A stretch of DNA of 64,000 nucleotides from positions 310,001 through 374,000 of the forward strand of contig NZ_JAEVHF010000002.1 in NCBI RefSeq assembly GCF_018263925.1. Reading direction: 5' to 3'. The stretch's first letter is position 1; each line of letters starts with the position of its first letter. This stretch comes from Kistimonas asteriae. GTDB taxonomy: Bacteria > Pseudomonadota > Gammaproteobacteria > Pseudomonadales > Endozoicomonadaceae. A model generated the notes under the pieces. The model worked only from the letters and a program-made list of their open reading frames with translations, was not told the origin of the DNA and did not search any database. A program made the translations under genes and the position numbers. Below are positions 6,393 through 15,596 of this stretch, one piece after another.

Positions 6393-8615
6393 TCAGAAAA
6401 TTCTCTGTTTTTTGTCAAAACCGGCGGCTTTGGCCAGAAACATATCGGGGAAACTGTCCACACGGGTGTTGTAGAGATTGATGGCATTCAGGTAGCCCGA
6501 GCGCAGCAGTTCAATCTCATCTTCCAGGTTCCGGATGATGGTCATCAGTTGTTTGATGGATTTGTTGCTTTTCAGCTGGGGATATTTTTCACAGACCACT
6601 TTGACCTGTCCAAACAAGTGGTGCTCCTGCCCAAGGAATCCCGCAATCGCCTGGCTGTTTTTCATGGCGTTCATATGCTGGGTACGCAGGGCGGTCACTT
6701 TCTCCATCAGGTCGGCTTCGTGCTTCATCAGGGCCTTGGCCAGTTTCTCAAGATTTGGCATCAGATCCTTGCGCTTTTTCAAGGCGGTCTGGATATTGGC
6801 GTAGTTACGATCCACCCGTTGCTGAAGGAATACCAGGTCGTTGTAATGCAGCGCAATCATGAACAGGAACATGTACAGCGGTGCGACCAGAGCGGACATC
6901 AGGATGTCGAGCGGAGAGAAACTGCCCGCCTGGGCAAACATCAGCAGGGTACTGTACATAAGCCCTGAAAAACCGAAGTTCATCCAGAACAGTCCCCAGC
7001 GGCCACGGTTCATCATCACTTCTTCTTCGCTGCGGTTGGAGATAATGAAAGGCCACTGTTTACCTTTTTTCTGCATTCGTACGTGGTCACAGCGTTCCCG
7101 GTCGACAACGGCCTCGCCAATGGCAAATAGTGGATCACCCACGCGCAGGCTGAGTTCGGTATAGCGGAGATCATTGGCGACGACACGTCTGGTTCGCCGA
7201 ACCTTGCGGTGGTCTGTCAGTACTTCTGCGGATTTTGGGTTGATTCTCAATTCACCGGTTTCATCCTTACAGGCGAACACCACACCCTCGGTATCGTGCT
7301 CAATGGTGACCCAGCTGCTGTTCTTGCCGGAACTTCTTAACTCTTCGACCTTGTAGTCATACCAGACACAGTCACAACTCGTGAGTGGTCCTTGCAGTGC
7401 CTCCTCTTTATCCAGAACAACGGTGCCTTTGACTTCCGTAATCCCCGGTACAACACCGGCAGTTTTCTGTGTAGCAATATTCTCAATGATGCGCTTGTGC
7501 TTGATGAAACGAATACCGCCCCAGGCAAACAGCGATCCCAGTATAAAGGCAAGAATGGCAGCCATGGCCAGCAGGCCGCTGCGCAGTTGGGTACTGGGTA
7601 ACTCTGCGACCAGTTTCTCTGCTGCAGCCTGTTCTTCGTCTGAAACGTTGATGTCCGGTGCATTGATCTTGATGCCCCAGAGCGGGGCCAGCAGTTTTTC
7701 GGGAATACGCTGGGATTGTTCCTGAGCCTGCAGCCAGGTGGCCATCAGGTTGATGCGTATTGAGCGTGCGACATCCGGGCTTGCTTGAGCGAGATACTGT
7801 GCAGCATAGGTTTCCTGCTCCTGTAAACGTTGGCTGGCATCAACCATATCCTGCTTGAGCATACTCAGGCTGATCTGGGCGAGATAGAAAGACAGCGTCA
7901 ACATCACGATCAGAAGATAAATCCACACCCGGTGCAGATTGATCAGGAACGCGACGCAGAAGATGCCGAAACCAAGCAGGGCGATTCCACCCCAGAGGTA
8001 GAGAATGCCGTAGCTGCCCAGCTCTTGCTGTTCATAATCTTGATCGTAGGTGGAGATAATGGGGCGAAAATTCTGGTTGTCAGGGAAGGTGAGCGAGTGT
8101 TTCTGTTGATCTGCCTTGATATAGCCGAGAATAAACAGGTATTTGCCGGGATCGATCCGCCACTCGGTATAGCGGTGATCTCCTTTCACTGTCTGAAAAC
8201 TTTGTTCGACAGACCAGTGAATCAGGCTTTTGTAGCTTTCGGTATTGGCTGCGATAGAACCCGTCGCATCGCTGATCTCAAAATTGACAGTATCCGTGTA
8301 ATCTTCAACAGTATCCCAGTAAGTATCACCATCACTATCCCTCTTCTCGATTTCATGCAGGTAGCGATAATAAAGCGTCGGTGTTTTGGTATAGGGACTC
8401 TTTACGGTTTGACCAAGGGATTCTGCCGGACCGTAGAGGTTGACGGCGCCAGGCATTAGTGCGCCGATGTCTGCAGGGGGAATACGCTCCATCTGGCGTA
8501 GAGCCTGCAGTTCATCCAACCCTTTGTTATTAAGGAAGTGACCGGCGAAAAGGAGTATGGGAGCCAGCAGTAATACGGCTAATTTAGCCAGAATATGGCG
8601 GTATTTATGCAGCAC
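6393..8615 (-). CDS. GIDE-domain/LemA-domain fusion membrane protein
   Basis: A 740-residue protein starting at GTG 8615 with AAGGAG nine bases upstream. It has an N-terminal membrane segment (about 8-26), a first GIDE-like region (about 60-175), two membrane helices (about 205-248), another (about 348-370), and a second GIDE-like region around TVVLDKEEALQGPLTSCDC and WVTIEHDTEGVVF. Then come a hydrophobic hairpin (about 540-590) and a C-terminal LemA domain from LQQRVDRNYANIQTALKKR to YNTRVDSFPDMFLAKAAGF. GIDE domains occur in the mitochondrial E3 ligase MULAN, but the bacterial forms lack the RING domain, as here. LemA proteins are membrane-anchored helical bundles of unclear role. An envelope stress or scaffold function is a guess. 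The gene appears to be a single-gene unit. Confidence 0.8.
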   Translation of the reverse strand: MLHKYRHILAKLAVLLLAPILLFAGHFLNNKGLDELQALRQMERIPPADIGALMPGAVNLYGPAESLGQTVKSPYTKTPTLYYRYLHEIEKRDSDGDTYWDTVEDYTDTVNFEISDATGSIAANTESYKSLIHWSVEQSFQTVKGDHRYTEWRIDPGKYLFILGYIKADQQKHSLTFPDNQNFRPIISTYDQDYEQQELGSYGILYLWGGIALLGFGIFCVAFLINLHRVWIYLLIVMLTLSFYLAQISLSMLKQDMVDASQRLQEQETYAAQYLAQASPDVARSIRINLMATWLQAQEQSQRIPEKLLAPLWGIKINAPDINVSDEEQAAAEKLVAELPSTQLRSGLLAMAAILAFILGSLFAWGGIRFIKHKRIIENIATQKTAGVVPGITEVKGTVVLDKEEALQGPLTSCDCVWYDYKVEELRSSGKNSSWVTIEHDTEGVVFACKDETGELRINPKSAEVLTDHRKVRRTRRVVANDLRYTELSLRVGDPLFAIGEAVVDRERCDHVRMQKKGKQWPFIISNRSEEEVMMNRGRWGLFWMNFGFSGLMYSTLLMFAQAGSFSPLDILMSALVAPLYMFLFMIALHYNDLVFLQQRVDRNYANIQTALKKRKDLMPNLEKLAKALMKHEADLMEKVTALRTQHMNAMKNSQAIAGFLGQEHHLFGQVKVVCEKYPQLKSNKSIKQLMTIIRNLEDEIELLRSGYLNAINLYNTRVDSFPDMFLAKAAGFDKKQRIF

Positions 8616-8690
8616 TGACAGACTCTCCTTGTCGTTCTTATAATCAGTGAAAATTCAGCGAAGCTCTTTCCTAATGATAGAAAAGACTAC

Positions 8691-8721
8691 AAGAGCCATA
8701 GCCTGAATGGCAATGGCTCCT
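8691..8721 (-). terminator. Hairpin after the DUF1329 gene, probable terminator
   Basis: GAGCCAT at 8693-8699 pairs with ATGGCTC at 8713-8719, and an inner GCC/GGC stem continues it. It lies 20 bases past the DUF1329 stop on the minus strand and is followed by a T-rich stretch with a few interruptions. Confidence 0.5.
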
Positions 8722-8739
8722 GTGAATCCTCAAGAGAGC

Positions 8740-10086
8740 TTACTTGCGGTTTTCCCGTCGCAATGCGCTGGCAGTAAAGTTTCGAGGGCTGGCGATGGCT
8801 GCAAAGTCATATTCCGTTTCCTGGTTGCTCAGCCCATCAACGAAGTAGCGTTGGCCTTCCAGGTCATAGATGACTTCCAGTGTGCTCAGCATCAGTGGCA
8901 CTTCGTAATAATTGATTGGATGGGCTTCCTGGAAGCGGATTAGTTTGTCATCCGCGTCGTACAGATCGACCATCAGGATCTGCCAGCTATCCTCGTCAAT
9001 ATAGAAGCGGCGTTTGGCATAGGCATGTTTGTAGCCTGTGCGCAGCTTGGCATCGACGACCCATACCCGGTGTCGCTCATAACGTAATAGATCGGGGTTC
9101 AGGGTGTGCGGCGTGAGGATGTCACTGTATTGAAGATCGTTCCCATGAACCTTGTAACTGTTATAAGGCACCAGCATTTCGCGTTTGCCCGCCAGCGTCC
9201 ATTTGTAACGATCAGGGGCGCCGTTGAACATGTCCGCGGTATCAGCCGTGAGCATGCCACTGGTATCGGGCATCAGGTCGTTATAGGCCAGTTTCGGCAG
9301 GCGGCGAACACGGCGCTGGCCTGGTATGTACTGCCATGCCTTACGAACGGAGGCAATCTGGTCCAGGGGCTCATTCACGAGTAGCGCGGTACCTGCAAGG
9401 CTGGCGGGTGCCGTTACCTGATGTTTGTAATAGAAGAGTTTGTTATCAATGTCGTCTGTCGTATTGCCTTCCCGCCCGTAAACGAAATACACCTGCTTGT
9501 CGATTTTCACCAGACTGTAGCTGCCATTGGGATTCACGACGGTACGGTTAGTGGTGGCATCCAGCGTTTCACCGCGGTAACGGAGAATATGGTTCCAGAT
9601 GGCTTCCAGGCCATCCTTCGGAACAGGGAAGGGAATACCGCTGGCTGCTCCCTGGACGCCGTTGCCTCGATAGGTCAGTTCAGCGCTGGTGGCGTTAGCA
9701 CGGGTATCCTGATAGATACGATATGGCAATGAAGCAGAACGTCGGGTTGGATAGACGTGAATACGGTAATCCGGGTACTGGTTTAACAGCGCTATGCTGC
9801 CGGCACTGAGAATATTCTTGTACGTGGCGAGGTTATCTCGGGTGATCTCGTAGAGAGGCTGGTCATCCTGGTAAGGATCCGGATGATGTTCCCCGGTTAT
9901 ATAACCGGGTGGTGGTGCGGTGATACCACCTGTCCATTCCGGAATGGTGCCAGACGCATTACCCGCCCGTTCTGCCCCGACAGGCGTAAGGTTCTGATCC
10001 AGTTGTTGCGCAGTCTTGCTGTCAGCTGCAGCGTTTGCTCCCCCCATGATGAGCAACCCACACAACATCAGCGGCAGTGTTTTCAT
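8740..10086 (-). CDS. DUF1329 family exported protein
   Basis: This 448-residue protein starts at ATG 10086 with GGAGG upstream. A signal peptide of about 20 residues ends GGANAA. The mature chain has the family pattern: PEWTGGITAPPPGY, then a long beta-rich domain with WQYIPGQRRVRRLPKLAYND and late segments RFYIDEDSWQILMVDLYD and QRYFVDGLSNQE. DUF1329 proteins (related to LolB/outer-membrane lipoprotein-sorting folds) often sit beside a DUF1302 protein and an RND-type MMPL transporter in Pseudomonas. Those partners are absent here. A role in export or handling of hydrophobic compounds at the outer membrane is suggested by that usual context only. It appears monocistronic. Confidence 0.85.
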   Translation of the reverse strand: MKTLPLMLCGLLIMGGANAAADSKTAQQLDQNLTPVGAERAGNASGTIPEWTGGITAPPPGYITGEHHPDPYQDDQPLYEITRDNLATYKNILSAGSIALLNQYPDYRIHVYPTRRSASLPYRIYQDTRANATSAELTYRGNGVQGAASGIPFPVPKDGLEAIWNHILRYRGETLDATTNRTVVNPNGSYSLVKIDKQVYFVYGREGNTTDDIDNKLFYYKHQVTAPASLAGTALLVNEPLDQIASVRKAWQYIPGQRRVRRLPKLAYNDLMPDTSGMLTADTADMFNGAPDRYKWTLAGKREMLVPYNSYKVHGNDLQYSDILTPHTLNPDLLRYERHRVWVVDAKLRTGYKHAYAKRRFYIDEDSWQILMVDLYDADDKLIRFQEAHPINYYEVPLMLSTLEVIYDLEGQRYFVDGLSNQETEYDFAAIASPRNFTASALRRENRK

Positions 10087-10267
10087 TATTGGTTATCCTC
10101 CAGGTACAACCTGTTGTACTGCTTTTCCTGTAAGAAACTTTTATTGTATTGGACACTGTAAAAACGGCGTTAATTTACCGTGCCAGAGCAAAAAATGCCC
10201 GTTTTATTTTGTTGCTGACGGTGTTGATAACGTGTGGGTAAGTTGCTTTGCGCGGTGTGGCAAGGCC
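10087..10267. other. Intergenic stretch before a palindromic element
   Basis: This holds the minus-strand promoter region of the DUF1329 gene. A GGAGG ribosome site lies just before 10086. I see no clear promoter hexamers and no supported ORF. Confidence 0.35.
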
Positions 10268-10389
10268 GTCGTATGCATCCGTTTTCCGCCCGCTCAGGCA
10301 GGACATCCCTGTCCTGCTTCGCTAACGCGGCTTCCTGCCGCTGCTGCAAACGGATACACACGACGACCGATCAGGCAGCGATATCGCTG
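10268..10389. repeat. Compound palindromic repeat element (REP/BIME-like)
   Basis: Outer arms GTCGTATGCATCCGTTT (10268-10284) and AAACGGATACACACGAC (10348-10364) are inverted copies matching at 15 of 17 positions. Inside are a perfect 8-base-pair hairpin GCAGGACA-TCCC-TGTCCTGC (10298-10317) and a 5-base-pair hairpin GCGGC-TTCCT-GCCGC (10327-10341). A 14-base perfect palindrome CAGCGATATCGCTG (10376-10389) follows. The cloverleaf-like layout just after trmB resembles dispersed extragenic palindromes of Pseudomonas-type genomes; it may also help end trmB transcription. Copy number cannot be seen from one window. Confidence 0.6.
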
Positions 10390-10416
10390 TCAGTCGTGTT
10401 TAAGTGTGAATTGGCG

Positions 10417-11133
10417 TTATGCCGTACGTTCAAACAGCAGATCCCAGACTCCATGGCCGAGTTTCTGGCCACGTTTCTCAAACTTGGTCAATGGACGGTA
10501 ATCTGGTCGTGGCGAGTATTGGTTATCGCCCGCCAGGTTGTTCCAGCTTTCTGCCGCACTCATCACTTCCATCATCTGTTCGGCGTAGTTTTCCCAGTCA
10601 GTTGCCAAGTGTAGGATACCGCCAAGCTTGAGCTTGGGACGTAGTGCTTCAACAAACGCAGGTTGAACCAGACGACGCTTGTTATGACGTTTTTTGTGCC
10701 AGGGATCAGGGAAATAGATCTGTACCCGATCAAGGCTGGAGTCCGCAATACATTCCCGCAGAATTTCCACCGCATCGTGGCAGTAGACACGGATGTTATT
10801 AACGCTTGCTTTGCCCGCCTCATTCAGCAGACTGCCGACGCCGGGACGGTGAACCTCAATACCAATAAAGTTCTTTTCCGGAGCGGCTTCTGCCATGCTG
10901 AGCAGCGAAAGACCCATGCCGAAACCGATTTCCAGAACCGTTTCAGCCTGACGGCCAAAGGCTTTTTCGATGTCCAGCTTGCCCTGTTCCAGCGTCAGGC
11001 CATGGCTTGGCCAGTAGTCATCCAGCCCCTTTTGCTGGCCAACGGTCATCCGGCCGGCGCGGATAACGAAGCTTTTGACGGCCCGGCGATGTGGGAGCTG
11101 TTCGGTATTTGATGCTATATCAGTGTCTGTCAT
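10417..11133 (-). CDS. trmB: tRNA (guanine-N7-)-methyltransferase
   Basis: TrmB makes m7G46 in the variable loop of many tRNAs, using S-adenosylmethionine. The 238-residue protein has the SAM site [13 protein letters not shown], the acidic strand [12 protein letters not shown], and the family signature [15 protein letters not shown]. The C-terminus includes [14 protein letters not shown] and a late [17 protein letters not shown] that helps bind tRNA. The length fits the family. An N-terminal extension of about 30 residues with [15 protein letters not shown] is normal. In many gammaproteobacteria trmB neighbours yggX or hemN-like genes; here it stands alone between a repeat element and an AT-rich gap. 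Confidence 0.95.
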   Translation of the reverse strand: MTDTDIASNTEQLPHRRAVKSFVIRAGRMTVGQQKGLDDYWPSHGLTLEQGKLDIEKAFGRQAETVLEIGFGMGLSLLSMAEAAPEKNFIGIEVHRPGVGSLLNEAGKASVNNIRVYCHDAVEILRECIADSSLDRVQIYFPDPWHKKRHNKRRLVQPAFVEALRPKLKLGGILHLATDWENYAEQMMEVMSAAESWNNLAGDNQYSPRPDYRPLTKFEKRGQKLGHGVWDLLFERTA

Positions 11134-11451
11134 TGGTTTTTCATGATGTGGCGGTGCATTAGTCAGCTCGACTTACACGTTGTTTAACGCAACTCTGGGA
11201 GTCCCGGATCAAAATCAGTAAGCGTACCTGGAGTATCTCGCATAAAAAAGCTAACCATAGCGGAAATTTCATGGAAACGACAAGCCTGTATATAACGAGA
11301 TCCGACAATAATATTGGATGTTTGATCCCCCCATTAAAAACGGTTCAGTTATGTATAACCATTATGTTTACCTGATATTTTTATTAACAGGAACTTGATG
11401 TGACTGGTAGTTACTAATTGATTATATGGCTAGTGATATTAGGAGAATGAA
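11134..11451. other. AT-rich intergenic region, nothing recognised
   Basis: This 318-base gap separates divergent trmB and the AT-rich orphan gene. Composition shifts to A+T around 11240, matching the gene that follows, so the transferred block may include this leader. A TTATGTATAA palindrome near 11350 and a TAGGAG ribosome site near 11440 are visible. I see no convincing promoter pair. Confidence 0.4.
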
Positions 11452-12762
11452 ATGGAAACGTTAGCGTCATCAAGTGGTCGAATGCTGCAGGATCAGCCTT
11501 CAACTAGTAGTAGGCAAGATCAGCTATCAACATCGTTACAGTCAGCCGAGCGCTTTGAAGGTGAGGCTTATTGTAGGAGTGTGGTAATACAAGACGTTTA
11601 TAGGAAGTTACATGAGATTGTAGATCATGAGGCATTAACTGATAGCGACATTAAATTGTTAAAGAGTTGCCAAGAGAAAATATCCGATATTGTTATAGGT
11701 CGGCACATAAGTGAACGTGCGGTAACCTTACCCCCTGATACACCTGTAATATGTATTAGAACAAATGCCTATGCGACTAAAATCATTGCAGCGAATCAAG
11801 TTGTTGCAGAATATCCTGGTGTTCCAGTATTTAGAATTAAAGATGAATCTGAAGATGATAAGTTTTTTGTTTTCAGAAAAACGAAAGAAGAACCGTTTTT
11901 TGAACAGCTTACATCTGATAAATGTGTGTCATGGTCATCTATATGTTGCCATGGTATTGAGTTTGGTATTGATAATAGTGATGGTCTTGGAGTGAGTATT
12001 TCTCATTCAAAAAAAGAATGTAATGTAGAAATTCAAACCTCTTATGCTCCTGAATATGAAGATCCTAAAGATGGAGCAATGCATGACGTTCTGGGTCTGG
12101 GTGGAATACAAAAAATGGCAGCTTTTTTAAAGTTTATGGATACAGCCGTCATGAGCGTTGTTGCCATAAAAAGAGTGAAGAAATTTGGCAGGTTGTGTAT
12201 GGATTATGCCCCTGACTGCCAGAGTTTTAATTCGCAAAAGAACTGGGTTTCTCCTGAAAGTGGGAGAGCGAAAGATATTATTAAGCAAAAAATTCAGATG
12301 CATGATGATTATGCAAAAGCTGAAGGAGTAGAATCTTACTGGAAGCCTCGTACCGATTTAAGTCCAGTAATGAATGATTTTAAGATGCGATGGAAAGATT
12401 TTCTCAAGGATAAAAATTCTCTGGCAATGGAACAGGTTAAAACATTCTATGAAGCTTACGATGAGGATAATCAAAAACTGTTAAAGGGACTTGCCAAATT
12501 TATTGGGGCTGGCCATGCAACTAACATAGCAATGAAGTCTGTTGCCGATGTCGCTAATACGAATGATGAAAGTGCGTTAGCATTTTTGTTGGGAATGCGA
12601 CATTTCCTTTTCTTGGATGAACGGGCTGTAAATGTTTCTGATCAAGAATGGTTAGAGCTAAGTGCTTTGCCAGCGGAATCGGTTTCCACACTGAAGCGCT
12701 CTTATCCTGCCAGTGCAAGTGAAGAGGAGTTAGCCCAGGAGGCAAAGAAGGCTGCTAGATAG
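11452..12762 (+). CDS. Hypothetical protein, AT-rich orphan gene
   Basis: A 436-residue ORF starting at ATG 11452 with TAGGAG seven bases upstream. I do not recognise it. The first 30 residues are rich in Ser, Thr and Gln (SSSGRMLQDQPSTSSRQD) and look disordered, as in secreted effectors. The remainder appears globular: a beta-rich middle (residues 80-200, with several Cys), then a helical C-terminus ending in EEELAQEAKKAAR. There is no signal peptide or membrane helix. Codon use is strongly A/T-biased compared with trmB and the hem genes. It stands alone, convergent with the DUF423 gene only 15 bases away. A type III or IV effector-like protein is a guess based on layout and composition only. 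Confidence 0.65.
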   Translation: METLASSSGRMLQDQPSTSSRQDQLSTSLQSAERFEGEAYCRSVVIQDVYRKLHEIVDHEALTDSDIKLLKSCQEKISDIVIGRHISERAVTLPPDTPVICIRTNAYATKIIAANQVVAEYPGVPVFRIKDESEDDKFFVFRKTKEEPFFEQLTSDKCVSWSSICCHGIEFGIDNSDGLGVSISHSKKECNVEIQTSYAPEYEDPKDGAMHDVLGLGGIQKMAAFLKFMDTAVMSVVAIKRVKKFGRLCMDYAPDCQSFNSQKNWVSPESGRAKDIIKQKIQMHDDYAKAEGVESYWKPRTDLSPVMNDFKMRWKDFLKDKNSLAMEQVKTFYEAYDEDNQKLLKGLAKFIGAGHATNIAMKSVADVANTNDESALAFLLGMRHFLFLDERAVNVSDQEWLELSALPAESVSTLKRSYPASASEEELAQEAKKAAR

Positions 12763-12777
12763 GATAGTTTGAATCAA

Positions 12778-13164
12778 TCATATTTTTAACTGGTAATTTC
12801 TTGCCGCAAATAACGAGAGAGAAAGCCAGCCAAGCATAAAGGCAACACCACCAAACGGTGTGATCATTCCCAGGCTGCGGGTACCTGTTAGTACCAGAAG
12901 ATAAAGACTACCGCTGAAGAGAATAGTGCCGCCCATAAATAATCTGGCAGATAACTTCAACCAGCGATCAGCAGGATAGTGCATGCCCAATAACGCGGTG
13001 AATGCCAGGGCGAGCGTGTGGAACATCTGATAATCAACGGCTTTGCCCCAGGTCACCAGCATGGAAGCTGTTAATTTAGCTTCCAGTGCATGGGCGCCGA
13101 AGGCGCCCAGTGCAACAACCAGTAATCCGGATAATGCAGCAATAAACAGGTAGAAACGGCTCAT
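12778..13164 (-). CDS. DUF423 (YgdD-type) inner membrane protein
   Basis: A 128-residue protein of four predicted membrane helices. The opening SRFYLFIAALSGLLVVALGAFGAHAL is the DUF423 hallmark. ATG 13164 matches the usual family start; a GTG at 13176 is in frame and overlaps the hemY stop. The family is widespread (E. coli YgdD, B. subtilis YwdK) but has no established function. It is the last gene of the hemC-D-X-Y transcription unit; in P. aeruginosa I recall dsbH in this place. Confidence 0.85.
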   Translation of the reverse strand: MSRFYLFIAALSGLLVVALGAFGAHALEAKLTASMLVTWGKAVDYQMFHTLALAFTALLGMHYPADRWLKLSARLFMGGTILFSGSLYLLVLTGTRSLGMITPFGGVAFMLGWLSLSLFAARNYQLKI

Positions 13165-13172
13165 GTAACATT

Positions 13173-14387
13173 TCACTCCTGCATGGCAACAGTCATACTC
13201 AGGCCTTGCCGGAAAAACTCCGTACTCTTCTCATGCTCACCCAGCTGTGCCAGCAGCTGGCCGAGTTCATTATAGGTATCTGCCTGCTTGCGTAACCGGA
13301 GGCTGGCTTCCAGATATTCGCGAGCTTTGCCCCAGAGCTTGTTGTGAATACACAGGCGTCCCAGTGTCAGGAACAGTTCGGCATCGTTGGGGCGTTCATC
13401 CAGCAGTTTTTCCGCGCCCAGCAATTGGCGCTCCTTGTCTTCACCTTCGATCTGTCCGTAGAGCCGGATGATCCGTTCACTGTACAGGTCAGACAGGTGG
13501 CGGCGCATGACCGCTTCTGCACGCTTTTCTGCCCCGAGACGGGTGAGGCAGCTGACAAAATCGTAGAACAGGTAGTCTTCTTTCTTCTGGGCTTTGCTGA
13601 GTTTCTGCCAGATGGCCTCAGCGGGGCGTATGCGCTCTTCAATATCAGACTGCCCTTTACCCTGCTGGTAAGCCTGCTCGAAGAGTGCTTTGTAGGCTTG
13701 TTGATTAAGGCTATCGAACTCTTCACTGCTGATGACCTTGAGTTTACGCAAGGTGGGCAGTAATTCCGCCAGTGCCTGCCAGTCGTGTAGGCGCAGATAG
13801 ACTTGCTTCAGCAGTTTGTTCACATAAGTGTGCTTGGGAGAACGTTTGCGCAGACGTTTCAGGGTTGCCAGCGCCTGTTCCAACCGCCCTCGGGCAAGCA
13901 GCAGCTCTGCCTGGGTGATCCCAATGGCGATATCGGCGCCAGGTGCGGAGGCATCGGCCTTGCGCAGGTAGTCAGAGCAGGCGTCGTAATCACCGTTTTC
14001 ATGGGCGGCGCGAGCAGCGGCAAGGTAGTTCAGCAGCGGCGCCTGGCCAGACTCGGCGGCATGGGCGAGCAGTTTCTGTGCGGCTTTCCAGTGCCCGTTG
14101 GCAAACTGAATCAACCCTTTGGCGGATTGGCGTTGGGCCCGGCGGCGCTTGCTCTTCTGCGTCATGGGGTAGGCCAGGCTGATACTGCCAGCCAGAAGTC
14201 GGAAACCCCAGGTAATGATTTTATAACCCGCAATCAGCAGTACAGCTGCCATGAAGAATGACCAGACACTGCCTTCCAGGGAGAACCGGTCGTAGGCGAT
14301 CAGGACATAGCCACTGTCATGCACCATCATCTGCGCGATCGCGAAACAGGCAGCAACCAAAAGCAGCAGAAAGAGAGTTTTTTTCAT
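13173..14387 (-). CDS. hemY: HemY-like TPR membrane protein
   Basis: This 404-residue protein has two N-terminal membrane helices (about 5-25 and 40-62) followed by tetratricopeptide-type helical repeats, such as ARAAHENGDYDACSDYLRKA and AELFLTLGRLCIHNKLWGKAREYLEASL. It is the proteobacterial HemY associated with heme genes, not the protoporphyrinogen oxidase also called HemY. Its biochemical role is unclear; it may organise late heme enzymes at the inner membrane. The start overlaps the hemX stop by four bases (ATGA), so translation is coupled. The order hemC-hemD-hemX-hemY is the common one. Confidence 0.92.
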   Translation of the reverse strand: MKKTLFLLLLVAACFAIAQMMVHDSGYVLIAYDRFSLEGSVWSFFMAAVLLIAGYKIITWGFRLLAGSISLAYPMTQKSKRRRAQRQSAKGLIQFANGHWKAAQKLLAHAAESGQAPLLNYLAAARAAHENGDYDACSDYLRKADASAPGADIAIGITQAELLLARGRLEQALATLKRLRKRSPKHTYVNKLLKQVYLRLHDWQALAELLPTLRKLKVISSEEFDSLNQQAYKALFEQAYQQGKGQSDIEERIRPAEAIWQKLSKAQKKEDYLFYDFVSCLTRLGAEKRAEAVMRRHLSDLYSERIIRLYGQIEGEDKERQLLGAEKLLDERPNDAELFLTLGRLCIHNKLWGKAREYLEASLRLRKQADTYNELGQLLAQLGEHEKSTEFFRQGLSMTVAMQE

Positions 14388-15568
14388 TGGCCGGCCTCAC
14401 TGCTGTCTGCAGTTGCCGGCTTGCTGTTTTCCGATGTTTTTTTGGTAGATGCCGGTGTAACAGGCAAGCGTTGTTCGGCCAGATCATCCACATACCCTTT
14501 CAGGGCGACAACCGAGCGACTGATATCGGGTAAATCCTGAAGGACTGTGACCTGCTGCAGAGCGCTTAACTGGCTGTGAACTGCTGTGATTTCCGGGCCA
14601 GTATTCAGGAACCAGGTCTGCAACCAGGATTGGGCATTCGCCAGGCTGGTCTGGTAAAGCTTTTCCTGTCCCTGTAGTAAGGCGAGCTGGGCTTGTTCCA
14701 GCATCAACCGGAGGTTCTGGCGAAGATACAGTTCTTCAGAGGGCGGCAGTAATGCGGTTACCGCTTCATGGTTATCGGTACGAATGCGGAACTGCCCGGT
14801 GAATGCGTGCCAGGTTTCCAGGGCTGTCGTTTCCAGGTGTTGTTGCCAGGTGTCATCGCTGGCAAGGGTTTCTTCCGCCGGGGATTCGGGTTGATTCGGT
14901 GTGAAACCATTGGGTGGCAGCAGAGGTAATTGGCCGATTCGCCCGATCAGGGCATTGATCTTGAGCCAGGTGCCTTCAAGGTCGAAACGCTCGACCGCTT
15001 TCAGCGCAGCGATATCCTCAGCCAGTGCCTGACGGACAGGAAAAAGGCCATATTCATCGACAGTAATCAGCAGCTGATCAGCCTGTGACAGCAGCGTCAT
15101 GGCGCTTTTGACATCGCGCATGGTGAGCAGGCGCTGATTGGCCAGGCGCAGCAGGTACTCGGCTTCCGCCAGCAGCCAGTCGCTGCGGTCACTGCCCTGG
15201 AGTCTGACCAGTTTCCGGTTCAGGTTGTCCATCCGGCTGACCAGGCGGCTGTATTGCTCACGGGTATCGTTGAGCTCAGCTTTCAACACCAGGATGGTTT
15301 CATGGGTTGCGCGCGAGGGCGCGAGGGCGTCATGAACCTGTGTCATGAGCTGGGCTTCCGTAGGAAGCTGTCGCCAGATCTGATAACCCTTCCAGCCCAG
15401 CCCGCCGACACTGGCAATCGCGGTCAGGCCAAGCAGGCAGCCCAGTACCCCAACTTTACTGATCCGGTTACCGCTGCGCGGTTTACTGGGTTTTTCTTTC
15501 CCGGCATGGGCATCGGGAAGGGACGTTTGCCCCTGTTCGCCTGTCTTGTTCTGTTCCTGTTCGCTCAC
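14384..15568 (-). CDS. hemX: HemX-like membrane-anchored protein
   Basis: This 394-residue protein starts at GTG 15568, 28 bases after hemD. It begins with a polar stretch, then one membrane helix (VGVLGCLLGLTAIASVGGLGW, about residues 40-60) and a long periplasmic or cytoplasmic helical region with coiled coil around 85-125. The C-terminus is Ser/Thr/Ala-rich and probably disordered. Motifs WLLAEAEYLLRLANQRLL and SYLRQNL-type segments are typical of HemX. Many copies are annotated as uroporphyrin-III C-methyltransferase, but no SAM-binding GxGxGD motif is present here, so enzymatic activity is unlikely. It is co-transcribed with hemC, hemD and hemY. Confidence 0.92.
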   Translation of the reverse strand: MSEQEQNKTGEQGQTSLPDAHAGKEKPSKPRSGNRISKVGVLGCLLGLTAIASVGGLGWKGYQIWRQLPTEAQLMTQVHDALAPSRATHETILVLKAELNDTREQYSRLVSRMDNLNRKLVRLQGSDRSDWLLAEAEYLLRLANQRLLTMRDVKSAMTLLSQADQLLITVDEYGLFPVRQALAEDIAALKAVERFDLEGTWLKINALIGRIGQLPLLPPNGFTPNQPESPAEETLASDDTWQQHLETTALETWHAFTGQFRIRTDNHEAVTALLPPSEELYLRQNLRLMLEQAQLALLQGQEKLYQTSLANAQSWLQTWFLNTGPEITAVHSQLSALQQVTVLQDLPDISRSVVALKGYVDDLAEQRLPVTPASTKKTSENSKPATADSSEAGQ

Positions 15569-15596
15569 GTGCGTCGTCCGGTTGCAATTAAACGCA

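Noticed and set aside
14384-15568. HemX as uroporphyrinogen-III methyltransferase
   Set aside because: No methyltransferase motif is present; the name comes from old annotation of E. coli HemX.
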